The position numbers and the translations under genes are program-made. A DNA stretch of 64,000 bases. Source: Microstegium vimineum. Taxonomy: Eukaryota; Streptophyta; Magnoliopsida; Poales; Poaceae. The stretch lies in the NCBI GenBank assembly GCA_022036555.1, contig CM039120.1:15949291-16013290 (forward strand), read 5' to 3'. Shown here one piece after another: positions 34,857 through 45,225 of the stretch; position 1 is the stretch's first letter; every line of letters starts with the position of its first letter. The notes under the pieces are model-generated. The model was given only the letters and a program-made list of their open reading frames with translations. It made no database searches and was not told the DNA's origin.

Positions 34857-35101
34857 CGACGGACAGAGCGACGGACGCTCCGTCGATGTACGACGGACGC
34901 TGGACAGCGTCCGGCGGCATAGTCCGTCGGGCTTTCAGAACAGGTTTGAAAACGCCCAAACGCATTGACCGCGTCAGACGCTTTGCGACGGACGCTGGGG
35001 AGCGTCCGTCGCCCAGCAAACAGGCAACGTTCAGTCTCCGGACGATCGCGACGGACGCTGAGGCATTTGTCGCCGAGCGTCCATCGGCAGTGTCCGACGC
35101 C
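34857..35101 (-). promoter_or_regulatory. internal signature-motif cluster of element 2 (U3-like)
   Basis: About a dozen GCGACGGAC / GCGTCCGTCGC half-sites. The edge next to the leader reads GTCCGTCGCAAACTTAAG on the minus strand, while the U3 edge in the LTR reads GTCGCCAACTTAAAG. The cluster lies between the pol end and the env-like gene. Confidence 0.6.
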
Positions 35102-35571
35102 CTTTAAAATAGAATTTTTCAAATTTGATTTTTGCGTCTTTCTCCCAAACAAGTTCCAATCCAAATAACACCTGATTGGACTTGATATGAGAACCATCTC
35201 TCAAACTCTCCTTTTCAAATAGTTTGCCATAGGCTTAGATTTAGTTTTAGCTCAAAATATTCGAATGGAATCTTCAAGGAGACATCATATGGCCACAAGA
35301 GGGGTATAGAAGTGACTTGAGCTTGGAAGGCTCCCCCTAAGTGGACGAACACAGAGGATGCTCAAACTAAACCGAAAAGGAACGACAAATAACACATGCA
35401 TATGCAATGCATTACAAGAATTTGAATCTATGTTGCTTGTAAGTTTAAACCATGATTTGGACTTCTTCACACGTTCAAGAATGGTTATTCCAACCATGTT
35501 AGCCAAGCCTATGTACATTGCTAGATTAACATGATTATATTACACATGATACAAGGTTGGTTCACACAAGA

Positions 35572-37470
35572 TTATCTTTTAGTGAAGTTTGAGTGATCAA
35601 GCACATTCAACTCGCTTCTCAACCTACAAAAGGTTGCTTCATCGAGAGGTTTAGTGAAGATATCCGCCAATTGATTTTCGCTAGAAACTCCTACTAGAGT
35701 GATATCTTTCCTAGCCACATGATCTCTAAGAAAGTGATGGCGAATATCTATGTGCTTGGTGCGAGAGTGTTGAACTGGGTTATTAGCAAGCTTTACGACG
35801 CTTTCATTATCACACAAAAATGGAACATCTTTTAAAGCTACACCGTAATCAAGTAGTGTTTGGGACATGTATAAGATTTGTGCACAACTAGTTCCCATGG
35901 CTATGTATTCCGCCTCGGCGGTAGACAATGCCACACTATTTTGCTTCTTATAGGACCAAGAAACAAGTGATCTTCCTAGCAAATGGCAACCGCTGGAGGT
36001 ACTCTTCCTATCAACCTTACACCCGGCATAATCCGAATCGGAATAGCCACAAAGTAGGAAGGGAGCTCCTTTGGGATACCAAAGGCCAATGCTAGGGGTG
36101 TGCCTTATGTACCTAAGGATTCTTTTAACCGCACAAAGATGCGACTCCTTAGGGTTTGCTTGAAACCTAGCACACATACACACACTAAACATGATATCCG
36201 GCCTAGATGCGGCGAGGTAAAGTAAACTACCGATCATTGAGCGGTAAAGAGTTTGGTCTATCGGTTTACCTCCCTCATCGAGATCGAGATGCCCATTGGT
36301 AGGCATTGGGGTCTTGATTGGCTTGCAATCCTCCATCTTGAATTTCTTGATCACATCATTAGTGTACTTATCTTGAGATATGAAGGTGCCCTCCCTCAAT
36401 TGCTTCACTTGGAAGCCAAGGAAGAAGGTTAGCTCGCCAATCATCGACATCTCGAACTCCTTGGACATCAATGCACCAAATTCCTTGCTATGATCTTGGT
36501 TTGTTGACCCAAATATAATGTCATCGACATACACTTGGCAAACAAAGATCTCTCCATCTAGCACCTTGGTGAAGAGTGTGGTATCCACTTTCCCGATCTT
36601 GAAGCCCTTCTTGAGTAGGAAATCCCTTAGCCTCTCATACCAAGCTCTTGGAGCTTGCTTCAATCCATAGAGTGCCTTGGACAACATATACACATGATTA
36701 GGACAATTGGGGTCTTCAAACCCGGGAGGTTGTGAGACAAAAAAAAGTTCATTGATGAAACCATTTAGAAAGGCACTCTTCACATCCATTTGAAAAAGTT
36801 TCATTTTATGATGTGAAGCATATGCCAAAAGGATACGAATGGCTTCTAGTCTTGCAACCGGTGCAAAGGTCTCCCCAAAATCCAAGCCTTCAACTTGGGA
36901 GAACCCCTTTGCCACCAATCTTGCCTTGTTTCTCACAACCACGCCTTGATCATCTTGCTTGTTCCTAAACACCCACTTGGTGCCAATGATTCTTGCTCCT
37001 TTGGGCTTTTCTACTAGTGTCCACACTTCGTTCCGGGTGAAGTTGTTCAACTCTTCATGCATGGCGTTCACCCAATCCGAATCCGCAAGTGCATATTCCA
37101 CACTAGAAGGCTCAACAAAGGAAACAAATGAGTGATGCTCAATATAAGAAGCAAGGTTAGATCGTGTTGTTACCCCCCCCCTTGATGGACTCCCTATGAT
37201 GAGGTCTTGTGGATGAGCTTGAAGCATAGGTGTAGATCTTCTATCAATCACTTGGGGAGGAGGTTGTGGTGCATCAACATCACTAGCTTGAGCCTCGGCT
37301 TGATCTTGAGGGATTAAGGTATCTTCTTGTGCTTCCCTTACTTGTCCTTCATCAACTTGAGGCGTGTGTGGTGGAGAAGGTACTTGATTTGCATCATCTT
37401 CTCCAAGTGAGCATGATGAGTAAAAGGCCTTGTGTGCTTGGGCAAGGTCTTGGGAGGTGGAGTCTTGCAT
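35572..37470 (-). CDS. pol: reverse transcriptase-RNase H of element 2 (open frame, no protease or integrase)
   Basis: 632 codons without a break. The N-terminal 90 residues are the Pro/Gln-rich linker that normally follows integrase. RT then starts (GGVTTRSNLASYIEH, KWVFRNKQ) with catalytic Asp in QMDVKSAFLNG, ALYGLKQAPRAWY and YVDD (about 36520). RNase H follows with SDSDYAGCKVDRKSTS, STAEAEY and DNESVVKLANN, ending FTKPLDEATF and LDHSNFTKR. The upstream protease and integrase that should be part of the same polyprotein are gone. The first ATG is therefore probably not a true start, and expression would depend on fusion to Gag. RT copies element RNA into DNA inside particles. Confidence 0.9.
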   Translation of the reverse strand: MQDSTSQDLAQAHKAFYSSCSLGEDDANQVPSPPHTPQVDEGQVREAQEDTLIPQDQAEAQASDVDAPQPPPQVIDRRSTPMLQAHPQDLIIGSPSRGGVTTRSNLASYIEHHSFVSFVEPSSVEYALADSDWVNAMHEELNNFTRNEVWTLVEKPKGARIIGTKWVFRNKQDDQGVVVRNKARLVAKGFSQVEGLDFGETFAPVARLEAIRILLAYASHHKMKLFQMDVKSAFLNGFINELFFVSQPPGFEDPNCPNHVYMLSKALYGLKQAPRAWYERLRDFLLKKGFKIGKVDTTLFTKVLDGEIFVCQVYVDDIIFGSTNQDHSKEFGALMSKEFEMSMIGELTFFLGFQVKQLREGTFISQDKYTNDVIKKFKMEDCKPIKTPMPTNGHLDLDEGGKPIDQTLYRSMIGSLLYLAASRPDIMFSVCMCARFQANPKESHLCAVKRILRYIRHTPSIGLWYPKGAPFLLCGYSDSDYAGCKVDRKSTSSGCHLLGRSLVSWSYKKQNSVALSTAEAEYIAMGTSCAQILYMSQTLLDYGVALKDVPFLCDNESVVKLANNPVQHSRTKHIDIRHHFLRDHVARKDITLVGVSSENQLADIFTKPLDEATFCRLRSELNVLDHSNFTKR

Positions 37471-39664
37471 TGGAATTCAAAGTGACCCTCTTGACCACAT
37501 CCGAAGCACTTCTTGGGCTTGGGCTTTGGTGTGTCATAATTGTTCCTCATGGCCTTGTTCATGTAGTAGTTCATTGCTTCTATCTTGACTTTGGCCTTCA
37601 TGCGTTGGTTCTCCTTGAACCCAATACCGGACTTGTCGGTCTTCATGATAGTGTTTATCAAGAGCTCACTTTGAAGGTTGTGGCCCTTGGTGAACTTCTC
37701 CATTCCACTTGCTAGCTTGATCTTCTCAACCTTGAGCTTTGCATTTTCTTCTTTGAGAGAGTTGATCAAGGTGATTGCATCATTGTCATCTTGCTTGGCC
37801 GAGTTGATGGTGAAAGGCTTGTTGGCCTTGAGGTTGATTAGCTCTTCCTTGAGCTTTGAGTTCTCTTGCCCCATCTTCACATAGTCATCATACTTATCGG
37901 CCTCAACTACCTTTTTGCACTTAGCATTTTGCTCACTAGCAACTTCATCAAGCAAGTCCTCACTAGAATTAGCTAGATGACACTTAACAACCGGGTTAAT
38001 AACAACATCTGTAGCAAGATCATTTGTAAGAAATTCATTTGTTACCACAAGTGTGCCATGTTCATTTCTAACTTGGTTGTAGTCATCTTTTCATAAGTTG
38101 TATCTTTTATGGAGCTCTTGTGATGACCTCTCAAGCTTATTATGTTTCTCATTTGCTTGCTTGAGTGAGGCTTTAAGCTCCCTAGTGCTAGATGAGAGAG
38201 ATTTGTTCTCAAGTTTAAAATCATCATTGGCACTAGACAAGTCATCAAGTTTTGCGTGCAAGTTATCATTTGCTTTCTCTAGTGTTTCACTTTTAGTTTT
38301 GTACTTCCTAATGAGCTTAGTGTATTTGTTGCAAATCATAATTAGCTCATCATAGGAAGGTGCTTCAAATTCATCATCACTATCATCACTAGAGTTAGCC
38401 TCATCATCATTATCCTCTTTTTGTACCTTCTTGTCACCTTTAGCCATGAGGCATAGGTGTGTAGAGGATGAGCCCGGAGATGATGGAGGAGGTGGCGGTG
38501 GAGTAGATGACCCAATTACCAAGGCGGCCACCTTCTCATCTTCACTCTCATCTCCGGATGAGTCACTTGTGTCTTCAATGTCGGTGAGTCAATCACCAAC
38601 AATGTAGGCTTTGCCATCCTTATTCTTCTGGTGGAAGTTGAAGTTCTTCTTCTTCTTTAATGGCTTGCCATCTTTCTTCTCCTCATCACTTGACGCATCT
38701 TTGTTGCCCTTGTTGTACTTGAACTTGTTATTGAATTTCTTGTTCTTGTACTTGTCTTTCTTCTCTTCGGGGCAAGCATGAGCCAATTGTCCAAGTTTGC
38801 CACAATTGTAGCAATCCATCTTGGAGAGAGGCTTCCTTGAGGAGCTTGTGAAGAATTTCTTCTTCTTTGAGTCAAACTTGACTCCATTCTTGTTTAGCCT
38901 CTTCAACATCTTTGTTGTCTTCTTCACCATGAGGGCGAGGTCATCATCATCCTCTTCATCACTTGCACTCTCATACACAAGTTGCATCTTGCACTTCTCG
39001 AGGAGAATGCCTTGAGGGCCAAGTCCTTCTTCTTCTCCTCCTCTTTTTCTTTCTTCTTAGAGGAGGAAGAAGAGCCACCATCACCAATCTTCATGTACAT
39101 TTCATGGGCATTGATCTTGCCCAAGACTTGTGTTGGTGTAGCGACGGAGAGGTCCCCTTGGTGAAGAACCGTGACGATGTGGCCATACTTCTCAATGGGC
39201 AAGACACAAAGAATCTTGCGCACCACATCGGCTGACGCCATTTGGTTGAGCCCAAGTCCATTCAACTCCTCTACAAGAATATTAAGACGTGAGTACATCT
39301 CATTAGCATTCTCATGAGTGAGCATAGTAAAGGAGTTCAACTTGGCCATGACCAAATGGTAGCGTTCCTCACGCTCACACTTGGTCCCTTCGTATAGCGC
39401 ACAAATGGTAGTCCAAACATCGTTAGCGGTTTTGCAATCCCGCACACGGTTGAACACATCCTTGCCAATGCCACGGAAAAGAATGTTCTTTACCTTGGCA
39501 TTGTTCTTCTCAAAGAAGGGATCATCGGCAAACACGGTGCCACCTATGGTAGAGGCTTTGTGCACACCGAGATCCACGGCCTCAAGGTAGGCCTCCATCC
39601 GTACTTTCAAATACGGAAAATCATCCCCATCAAACATGGGTGGCGATCCATCCCTATGGGACAT
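37380..39664 (-). pseudogene. gag: gag of element 2, long form with two zinc knuckles (frameshifted)
   Basis: ATG at 39664 (MSHRDGSPPMFDGDDFPYLK). The Gag core includes VWTTICALYEGTKCE, YHLVMAKLNSF and LGKINAHEMYM. A frame change near 38990 leads to a Lys-rich part with the first CCHC knuckle (CYNCGKLGQLAHAC, about 38820). After further breaks near 38590 and 38060, a long coiled coil follows (38400-37700) with a second knuckle (CFGCGQEGHFEFQC, about 37510). Immediately after this knuckle the sequence jumps to the integrase-RT linker, the deletion point for protease and integrase. Two knuckles separated by a coiled coil are unusual compared with the single knuckle of element 1. Confidence 0.85.
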
Positions 39665-39702
39665 CTTGATCTAGGCGGTAAAGCCTAATTTGAGAGCAAC
39701 CT

Positions 39703-39716
39703 TACTCTGATACCAA
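39703..39716 (-). promoter_or_regulatory. primer binding site of element 2
   Basis: On the minus strand TGGTATCAGAGTAA follows the LTR end after two bases. The first eleven bases are the standard initiator-Met tRNA complement. Confidence 0.9.
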
Positions 39717-39717
39717 T

Positions 39718-40598
39718 TAAAAGGATCACTCTCTCTCTAGGGATCTTGCTCTTTTCCCAACCTTCTCAAAGACTTCAGCAACTAAAAATGAGCAAAGGCA
39801 AGTTGGGAGAGAAGGGTGAGGAGCTATAAATAGCCCCCTAGAAAACTGCCTTGGGCTGGCACTTTAAGTTGGCGACGGACACTCCGTTACCTAGGCGACA
39901 GACGGTCCATCGCCCTGCCCAACGGCTAGTTCAGAAACAGGGTTTGGGCGACGGACGTTCCTGCGTAGTCCGACGGACGCTGTAGCGTCCGTCGCCCCTT
40001 GCTGAATTCCTCTGAAAATATGCCCACTGGAAGGTCGACGGACGCTACCCTTGCATCCGATGCCTAGGCGACGGACAACGTCCGACGCCCTCTGAAACTC
40101 AGGGGCTCCCTCTGGGCGGCCAACGGACGCTATGTCATCCTGACGTCAGCGTCCGGCGCCTCCAGACTCAGCGTCCGACTTCCAGAAAACTTCTTTTTCA
40201 ACTTCCAGAAAAATTCGGAAGAAGTTCTTGGCTATCTTACGGTCACCATAGGCTTGCTTAGAGCTAAGGAAGTCAAGTGTGCACCACACCTAAATCATGA
40301 AGCTTTCCTAAGTCAAGCTACTAGTTGCAACCCCTCTTGATAGTACGGTCAAAGATAAAATAGAAGCCCTATCTATTTCTAAGTGCCCTTCATCACCTTA
40401 TGGCACTTGGTCTATCATTCTAGGGTCTTCATCATGTCTCTTTGAAATCTGAAACGATATCCATCTTGAGGGCTAAGTGATGACCATTCATGTAGATCAC
40501 TATGGCTAAGCTACGCATAGCCTCTGCAAAACACACATTAGCCATAATAATCGCTAATTTTCGTTAATCACCGAAACCACTAGGGCCATGATTCTTCA
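39718..40598 (-). repeat. 5' LTR of element 2 (internally deleted)
   Basis: 881 bp against 1514 bp for its partner. It lacks the segment equivalent to about 29433-30018, and the junction sits on a shared ATCA. It keeps the U3 signature cluster (39872-40190) with fewer copies. R and U5 are mostly lost, so this copy could not prime a normal replication cycle. Confidence 0.9.
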
Positions 40599-40622
40599 AA
40601 TATTTTACAGAAACATCATTTG

Positions 40623-40720
40623 TCCGTTTTGGTGGCTAAGAAGCTGATTGATGTTGTTTTTGACTGTTTTTCTGTGAGAGAAAAACACTATTTCGGTGGC
40701 TGATAAGCTATGCGAACATG
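40623..40720. mobile_element. short MITE with GTTCG-type ends
   Basis: Same family as 29008-29100: TTTTTCTGTGAGAGAAAAAC in the centre and GGCTGATAAGC near the right end, with degraded terminal repeats. Confidence 0.6.
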
Positions 40721-40858
40721 ACGTTTATTTTACTTGAAGCTGCAATCACTGCTAGCAACTTTAGCAATACCGAACACCATCTTAGCTATTAGCATAGACA
40801 GCCACCGCCCTTTAGGGCTCCAAGCGTCACCTTCGGGCACCTAGTAACTGCCATCTAA

Positions 40859-41076
40859 GGGCGTCCTCAATGGAGTGAATCAAAACGCTAGTGAGATGAG
40901 CTATTGAAATAATAAAAAAAGAGAAACAAAGTAAAGGAGTATTTGGGCTGTGAGAGAGCGTTTCTTGAGAAACACGCGAGATCAGCGTTTTGGCACTTGC
41001 TAGCGCGCTCAACTTCCTCTCTCTCGACCAATAGAATTCACTGATGCTAGCGATTTGATTCCCGTTGTGGACGCCC
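40859..41076. mobile_element. Tourist-like MITE, 218 bp
   Basis: Inverted ends GGGCGTCCTCAATGG and, from the right, GGGCGTCCACAACGG. Flanked by TAA at 40856-40858 and 41077-41079. No coding capacity. Confidence 0.88.
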
Positions 41077-41079
41077 TAA

Positions 41080-43013
41080 GAGCCTTGCCCAGTTTCCCAA
41101 CTCCAGTGAGGCTATCAATGGCAAGAAGAAAAAGGGATCCATCCTTCATTTATTGTTAAATCATTTTCTAAGTTTGGCCTAAATAAAATTTTCGTGTTCC
41201 AGCTTGTTACATGCAATGACTTCGATGATGGCTTTTATGAAACTTTTCAAGAATTGTTTTGATTAGTATGAGGTTAATTTGTGATTATTATCTACAAGGG
41301 TAAGGATGTTCATATACACTCCTCGGATGATTTATTAACTACGGGTTGTCAACCTCATAGCCGGCGGTCACCGTAGAGAGAAAATTAGGATTTTAATCTG
41401 TGGCACGTGTTGTACCTAACGATTCAACAGTTTATATTCTTTCATCGATTCATATACATTCTTGATATGGTCTCGAAACGCTGAATCATGCGTCATGTCC
41501 AAGATTTTTGGGCTAGGCAGCGGATTTGGCATAAGAACTATATTCTTCGTTTTAGTGTGCTATATGGGACTTCATTCATCTTGAGCATCAACTACTTTGG
41601 CTAAATCACTAGAGAAGAATATGCTAAAAGAATTTAGATAGAATATTATTCTTTTTTTATTTCAGATTTTTACTCTTTATTACCTCTTGTACACTTGAAA
41701 ATAAACTTTAGCCATTATCATGACCATAACAATATTTTTTTTGGGTATTTAGTACTTACGGTCACTGACTCACTGCTACCGTGTGCCTTTGCACCACCCA
41801 GCATAATTGGGATCAACGAGAGATTCCACCGTTGAGCGGATCAACGCTTTAAGACCCTATTTAAAACACACAAAAAATTCTCTGTTCTTATGTTTTTTCT
41901 ATAAAAATAAACTGATTACCGTACGTTAAGCCTCGCCTCCGTCCCATACTCCCGTGGTTTGAGGCCACGCTCGGCCGCGGCTGCCGGGTGGGAAGCGAAA
42001 CTTTTTTATCCGCCAAGAGTATATCATATCATATAGGAGTATCATGCATGCGGCGCACGCTACGCGATGACCGATTTTTCTGTCGCGGAAACGTGCGCGC
42101 CAGCCGCCCATGCTCGTGCGCACGAGAGAGACCTCTTGCTGTCGTGCATACGGGAACGGGAACGGGAACGGGATCGGGATCGGGATCCTCCGATCCTGTG
42201 TCTTCACAGTCGATCGCATATCTGCAGCAGGCCACAGGCCTGCTCGGCGCGCGACGGCCACGTGAACCCGAACCGAACTGAACTGTATATGGCCACATGG
42301 GCTGGATGCATATGCCGGTCCCTCCCATCGCCTCCCCCAGGGTCGACCTGCAGGAACCTGAACTGCGCTGAATGCAGGATTGCAGCAGGTACAGCTACAC
42401 CGCCAAATTAAACAACAGTTTGGTTTGGTGCGCAGGTGCTTGATCTTGAAAGAAACCACTGTTCACACTTACCGCTCGCGCCTCCCCGTTTGAAACGAGG
42501 ACACACGTGCCTCCGGTGGCGGTCGCCGTGACCCGTGATACGGCCCAAAACGACGGTTGAGTTGGCACTCGTATATGGTTGCCGTTGCAATATACGTACC
42601 TACTACTGTATATTCCTGTATTCTAGTGGCATGGATGGTGTGGTGGCAAACTGATGGTCAGCGTGACAGCGTTCATATTATCGTCCAGAAAAAGCTGGAT
42701 GTTTCTGGATCTTATTTATGAACTGTTCAGGGAGTTCGGTTAGTCGTTGATCCTATTACTTACCTCTGCAACCATAGCGATGATCTGCTTATATCTACTC
42801 CGTAGTACTGTACTATATGTTTACAGTAACTAGAGCCAGCTGCCTCTTCACATCTGGGTCTGGCACATGGACCAGCTAGTGGCTAAGCTTTTGCATTAGA
42901 CCTCCAGCTTCACGTCGCTGCCAGCATTTGCAAACAACGAAAGTTCCTGCGACGCCGTAAAAAAAAATAGCAGTGTAACTTTGTCCGTCAGTGGTTAAAA
43001 CTTACAAAGCTAA
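41080..43013. other. no gene seen
   Basis: AT-rich to 41900, then a GC-richer part open on both strands (41930-42460) without recognisable similarity. It contains a short hexamer repeat at 42151-42187. A GGGCCTGTTTGGAAT near 43014, like a MITE end, has no clear partner. Confidence 0.45.
42151..42187 (+). repeat. hexamer repeat (CGGGAA)3(CGGGAT)3
   Basis: Six adjoining units; the last base of the unit switches from A to T halfway. Confidence 0.9.
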
Positions 43014-43138
43014 GGGCCTGTTTGGAATGTCGGACCAGGTCCTATCTCTTGAACCCTACTCCGATAAGTAGGAGGTGAAGGGGTATCCCTCATCCTATCT
43101 CTTGAATCCTAATCACTTGTCCCCTTTCTCTCTCTAGT

Positions 43139-44299
43139 TCATGAGATCGCTAGGTTGCTTCCACCAACCTTTGTAAGAACTTGAGTTTGTCGTGAGGAAT
43201 CGGAGGCCGTAACCTCCGTAAGTCATGGTGGCTTCGATTTCGTGATTGTGTCCCCGTTTTGCTTGTGTTCTTCGCGTTTTGTTTTTGCTCCCTCTTTTCT
43301 CGAGATGATTTCTCTTTGTAGGGAGTAACTCTTGCAAATCTGTTTGAACCAAGTTGTGCGTAATCGTGAGGAGCTTCTTTGCACCGAAGGAATTCTCCTC
43401 AAACCTCACGAGTGCGTAGATCAGGCGTTTGCTTTGTGGAGTTCTTCGTTCTTGAGCTTTTCCCCAAATCTCTTCTCCTCCCTTTGTCCTAAGCCAAAAT
43501 TGAGCGATGATTTCTTCGGGATAGCTCCTCAACTGCACTAGGATCATGTTTACAAAGTTTGGTTGCAGTTGGTGATCATTTGATTGGGTTTTGGGAAGAT
43601 TTGGCAGAGTGGAAACTGTTTTCGCAGGTTTCAGAGTTTCTGCTCGAGAGCGTCGGACCACCCTCCGGACGACTTTCCCCGAGCTCCGGACCATTGCAAG
43701 TGGTCCGATGGTCCTGACCAGCTAAAGTGTCAAGCACCGAAGGGCGTCGGACCAGGTGCGTTAGTCCGACGGTGAGCGTCGGACCAAAGTCCGGAGGTAG
43801 GGAGGTTGTTGTGTTGTTTTGCGCAGAGGCTGGAGTGAGCACCAGACTACTTCCCTTAGTCCGACGGTGAGCATTGGACCAGGTCTGGAGCTTCGGCACT
43901 CACTGTGTGGTTTCTGTGTGGGCGTCGGACTTTCAAAAGTGGGCGTCGGACCAGTCCGACGGTCACCTGCAGAAGCGTCGGACCAAGGCTCCGGACCTTG
44001 TGCTATGGTCCGGTGGTCTTGATCAAGTGGTCCGACGGTCATTGTTTGCGCCTGTTTTGCCTAGGTTCTTGTCTCTTTTTCTTAGAGGTTGAGAACCTGT
44101 GTTTTGGGGTTTTCGGTGTTTTTCCTCCACTGCCGTTGTACTCTCTTTTCTCCGTTTTCGTCTGAATCCCCGCTCGCGTTGCTCGGGGGAGGTTGAGCAC
44201 CCATCAACTAAGTTTAGTTTTTGGGAAGAGTGGCCCGAATATTTCGAGAGAAATTTGAGGCTCCCATTCACCTCTCTAATCGCCGTTGTCGGTCCTTCA
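43139..44299 (+). mobile_element. LTR relic with its own signature motif family
   Basis: The right end GAGGCTCCCATTCACCTCTC ... GGTCCTTCA resembles the 3' end of Sirevirus LTRs, as in element 1 (ATTCACC...CCTCTAGGC). The centre (43640-44045) holds about 15 copies of GCGTCGGACC or its inverse GGTCCGACGG. The left limit and target duplication are unclear, and no internal region is attached, so a solo or truncated LTR is likely. Confidence 0.6.
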
Positions 44300-44514
44300 A
44301 TAACAAAACTACGGAAGGACGCTTGGGTACTTAGCTGTTTTCTCTAATGACTAGCGTTTATTAATTATTATATATTGTCATACAAAGATGGTTAACTAAT
44401 TCACAGTCTGTTTGTTTCTCGAGAAAATTAGTGGGTTTTTTTTTTCATAATAATATAGACATATAGTTTAGAGATGGTTATTACTTTATATCTGTATCAT
44501 TTTAGAAACATTGA

Positions 44515-44650
44515 GACATGCCGATAATGAGGCGTCTATGGTTACTTTGTGAATCTCAATATTTGCTGACTTAGTCCTTGATATGATTTACGTACGTATA
44601 TTTATAGAGGTAAGTGTACATATATGTTGTAGTTGTTCTGTAAAATTAAA
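44515..44650 (+). mobile_element. SINE-like repeat, 3' part
   Basis: GAGGCGTCTATGGTTACTTT, ACTTAGTCCTTGATATGATT and TTTATAGAGGTAAGTGTAC match the 3' half of the copy at 44868-45110, followed by an A-rich tail. Confidence 0.55.
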
Positions 44651-44867
44651 AAAATATGAGAGCTACTTGGACCTAAATAGTAGTTCATTTTGCATACAGT
44701 AGAACCTCACATTCACGCACAGTACATTTCGCTCTCCAATTTTGTCCATAGGTACTGTTGGTGCTATCAAGATGACATATTATTAGGACTTCGTGTAAAA
44801 GTCGATTGCTCTCACTTTACAGCTCATAAGTGCGTAGTAGCTTGCTGTACATATAATGCTTAGTCTG

Positions 44868-45110
44868 GCGGGCTAAGTCACTCGAGTGGTAGTTCACGGA
44901 TTCTGAGTTCGACTCCAGGGGTAGACGACGTCCCTGTCGACAACGAGGCGTCTGTGGCTACGTTTTCAGGGATAGACGACGTCCCCATCGACAACGAGAC
45001 GCCTGTGGTGACTTCGTCAAGCTCGAGATTTGCCGGCTCAGTTCTTCGGAGATGATCATATGAGTAGGATTTGCGTACGTGTATTCATAGGAGTGAGTGT
45101 GCGTGCGTGA
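44868..45110 (+). mobile_element. tRNA-derived SINE-like repeat
   Basis: The head has a box-A-like AGTGGTAGTTC (44885) and a good box B GTTCGACTCC (44907-44916), as in RNA polymerase III promoters of tRNA-derived SINEs. The body contains GTAGACGACGTCCC twice, each followed by CGACAACGAG and ACGCCTGTGG-type sequence, that is, an internal duplication of about 52 bp. The end is TTCATAGGAGTGAGTGTGCG. Copies at 44515 and 19676 share the 3' half. Confidence 0.55.
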
Positions 45111-45225
45111 AAACTAAACATTTCCGAGAAACGCCAGAAATGGAGAAAAGCCGTCGAAAATTTCCGTTTTTTAGTTCCATGGAACGGCCTGTGACAGCCG
45201 ACGAGTTGACGATTTTCAGTTGCAG

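Larger units (their letters stand above)
29422..40598 (-). mobile_element. Sirevirus-like Ty1/Copia retrotransposon, element 2 (protease and integrase lost)
   Basis: 11,177 bp on the minus strand with a perfect 5-bp target duplication, AATAT, at 29417-29421 and 40599-40603. The LTRs start TGAAGAATCAT and end CTTTCA (3' copy). Order on the minus strand: 5' LTR, tRNA-iMet primer site, gag with two zinc knuckles, RT-RNase H, U3-like cluster, leader intron, env-like ORF, purine tract, 3' LTR. Protease and integrase are missing, so it could move only with help from another element. The intact RT frame and perfect target duplication suggest it is younger than element 1. It interrupts a MITE-rich stretch. 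Confidence 0.94.

Noticed and set aside
44885..44916. A tRNA gene
   Set aside because: Boxes A and B are present, but no acceptor stem or anticodon arm can be drawn; a SINE head fits better.
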